NCBI GenBank assembly: GCA_020696885.1
Contig: JAJFMS010000289.1
Span: forward strand, 1-6,040
Direction: 5' to 3'
DNA length: 6,040 nt
From: Armatimonadota bacterium
GTDB taxonomy: Bacteria; Armatimonadota; SYMT01
Positions 5,159 to 6,040 of this stretch are shown here, piece after piece. Under the pieces are notes generated by a model, which was given only the letters and a program-made list of their open reading frames with translations, was not told the origin of the DNA and did no database searches. A program made the position numbers and the translations under genes. How positions within the stretch are numbered: the first letter of the stretch is position 1; each line of letters starts with the position of its first letter.

Positions 5159-6040
5159 CACGAGGGCGCCGGCTTGGGTCAGCACGGCGCGCAACTCCTC
5201 GGCGGGAACCTGGCGCGGAGGAACGCCGAGACGCACTGCCAGGGCGGCGGCGGTGCCGGCGGCCTGGCCGGTGGCGTAGCAGGGCGGGATGACCCGCGCG
5301 GAAGCGGCGCCCTCGTGGGTGGCCGAGATGCAGCGCCCGGCCACCAGGAGGTTCTCGACCTCCAGCGGCACCAGGCAGCGGTAGGGAATCTCGTACCAGT
5401 TCCGTCCCAGGTCCTGCGGCCCACGCAGCACGCCCCGGGTTCCGGTAGGGTCGTGGATGTCGATCGGGTAGGCGCAGCGGGCGATGGCGTCCGGGAATCG
5501 GGCGCCCTGGAGCACGTCATCTCCGGTGAGGATGTATTCCCCGGTGATGTGCCGGGTTTCCCGGATGCCGATCTGCGCGCCGGTCTCCAGGAGCTGCGCG
5601 TTCTCGCAGCCGGGGCCGTACTCGCGGAGGAAGCGCACCACCTCTCCTACCTGCCGGCGCCCTTCCAGCTCGGCGCGTGAGAGGTCGTCGGGGTTCGTGC
5701 CGTCCACGTCGTGGAGGCGGGTGGTGTTTACGCGGTACTCGCCCGGCCGCGGCTCCCGGTAGAGGTTCAGGTACTCGCGGGGGATCCGCCAGCGCCCCTC
5801 GGCCTTCGCCTGCTGCACCAGGCACTCGAAGAGCCGCTCACCCGGATGCAGTTGCCGGTGCTCGTCCATCCAGGCCTGGAGGCGGGCGTCGTCGATCCCG
5901 CCTACGCGGAAGAACATGGTGGCGGGCATCATCTTGCCATCCGGGCGCCCGATGGTGAACGGCGCGCCCGCCCGGGCGGAGACGTCGCCGTCCGCGGAGC
6001 AGTCCACCAGGATGGTGGCCGGCAGCGCGCGCAAGCCGCC
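5156..6040 (-). CDS. FAD-dependent oxidoreductase (FAD_oxidored-like), C-terminal part
   Basis: The C-terminal 294 residues of a flavoprotein; the gene's 5' end, with the expected N-terminal GxGxxG dinucleotide-binding fold, lies beyond the right edge. Family signatures resemble FAD_oxidored (PF12831). The fragment begins at ILVDCSADGDVSARAGAP (10-27), the strand and acidic loop before the active domain. It continues with QIGIRETRHITGEYILTGDDV (156-176) and YEIPYRCLVP (216-225). It ends with the C-terminal FAD-contact region VENLLVAGRCISATHEGAASARV (228-250) and CYATGQAAGTAAALA (254-268). Such proteins are usually soluble oxidoreductases of unknown substrate; many occur near carbohydrate-degradation genes, but no such genes are seen here. 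The usual DATGDGD loop is DCSADGD here. The codon at 6032-6034 is TTG and reads as an internal leucine, because the frame continues upstream to the edge. The stop is TAG at 5156-5158. The nearest downstream gene is 451 bp away, so it ends its own transcription unit. Confidence 0.93.
   Translation of the reverse strand, partial: GGLRALPATILVDCSADGDVSARAGAPFTIGRPDGKMMPATMFFRVGGIDDARLQAWMDEHRQLHPGERLFECLVQQAKAEGRWRIPREYLNLYREPRPGEYRVNTTRLHDVDGTNPDDLSRAELEGRRQVGEVVRFLREYGPGCENAQLLETGAQIGIRETRHITGEYILTGDDVLQGARFPDAIARCAYPIDIHDPTGTRGVLRGPQDLGRNWYEIPYRCLVPLEVENLLVAGRCISATHEGAASARVIPPCYATGQAAGTAAALAVRLGVPPRQVPAEELRAVLTQAGALV

Noticed and set aside
5037..5279. Plus-strand ORF of 80 codons starting in the non-coding gap
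   Set aside because: Its second half is antisense to the oxidoreductase, its composition is Arg/Ala-rich as in shadow frames, and no ribosome binding site is evident.

Overview
The window is high-GC bacterial chromosome (or a metagenomic contig) with dense coding and simple-sequence repeats between genes. Two proteins have clear Sec signal peptides followed by short, alternating, aromatic-rich strands that look like outer-membrane beta-barrels, so I infer a diderm (Gram-negative-type) host. The mix of a FAD_oxidored-type protein, a PQQ-like propeller, a DUF1232 protein and G-rich simple repeats would suit a poorly sampled high-GC diderm phylum such as Armatimonadota or Gemmatimonadota. That is only an impression; there is no rRNA or marker gene to fix the taxonomy.

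Layout, left to right. An array of nine 8-bp units (1-72) abuts the stop codon of a minus-strand beta-lactamase-family serine hydrolase (73-1169). This gene is broken by a frameshift and apparent small deletion near 594-608. A 174-bp divergent intergenic region separates it from a plus-strand DUF1232/YkvA-like membrane protein (1344-1679). That gene converges on a minus-strand eight-repeat PQQ/BamB-like beta-propeller (1743-2900), and the two share a perfect bidirectional terminator (1703-1740). Between the propeller and the next gene lie a 9-bp tandem repeat and a G-quadruplex-capable, imperfectly palindromic tract (2915-3016). Two minus-strand paralogous exported proteins follow (3025-3792 and 3916-4704), with a strong terminator between them. 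A 451-bp non-coding region (4705-5155) with several hairpins comes next, then the C-terminal 294 residues of a minus-strand FAD-dependent oxidoreductase that runs off the right edge.

How the genes relate: the two exported barrel-like proteins are an ancient tandem duplication. The proximal copy (3025-3792) has no obvious intrinsic terminator before the propeller gene, so barrel copy 1 and the propeller may share a transcript. Nothing ties the serine hydrolase, the DUF1232 protein or the oxidoreductase to this pair beyond proximity. I see no CRISPR array, tRNA, rRNA, transposase or recognisable defence or biosynthetic system. The most unusual items are the barrel pair, which I cannot assign to a named family, and the repeat tracts placed directly after stop codons.
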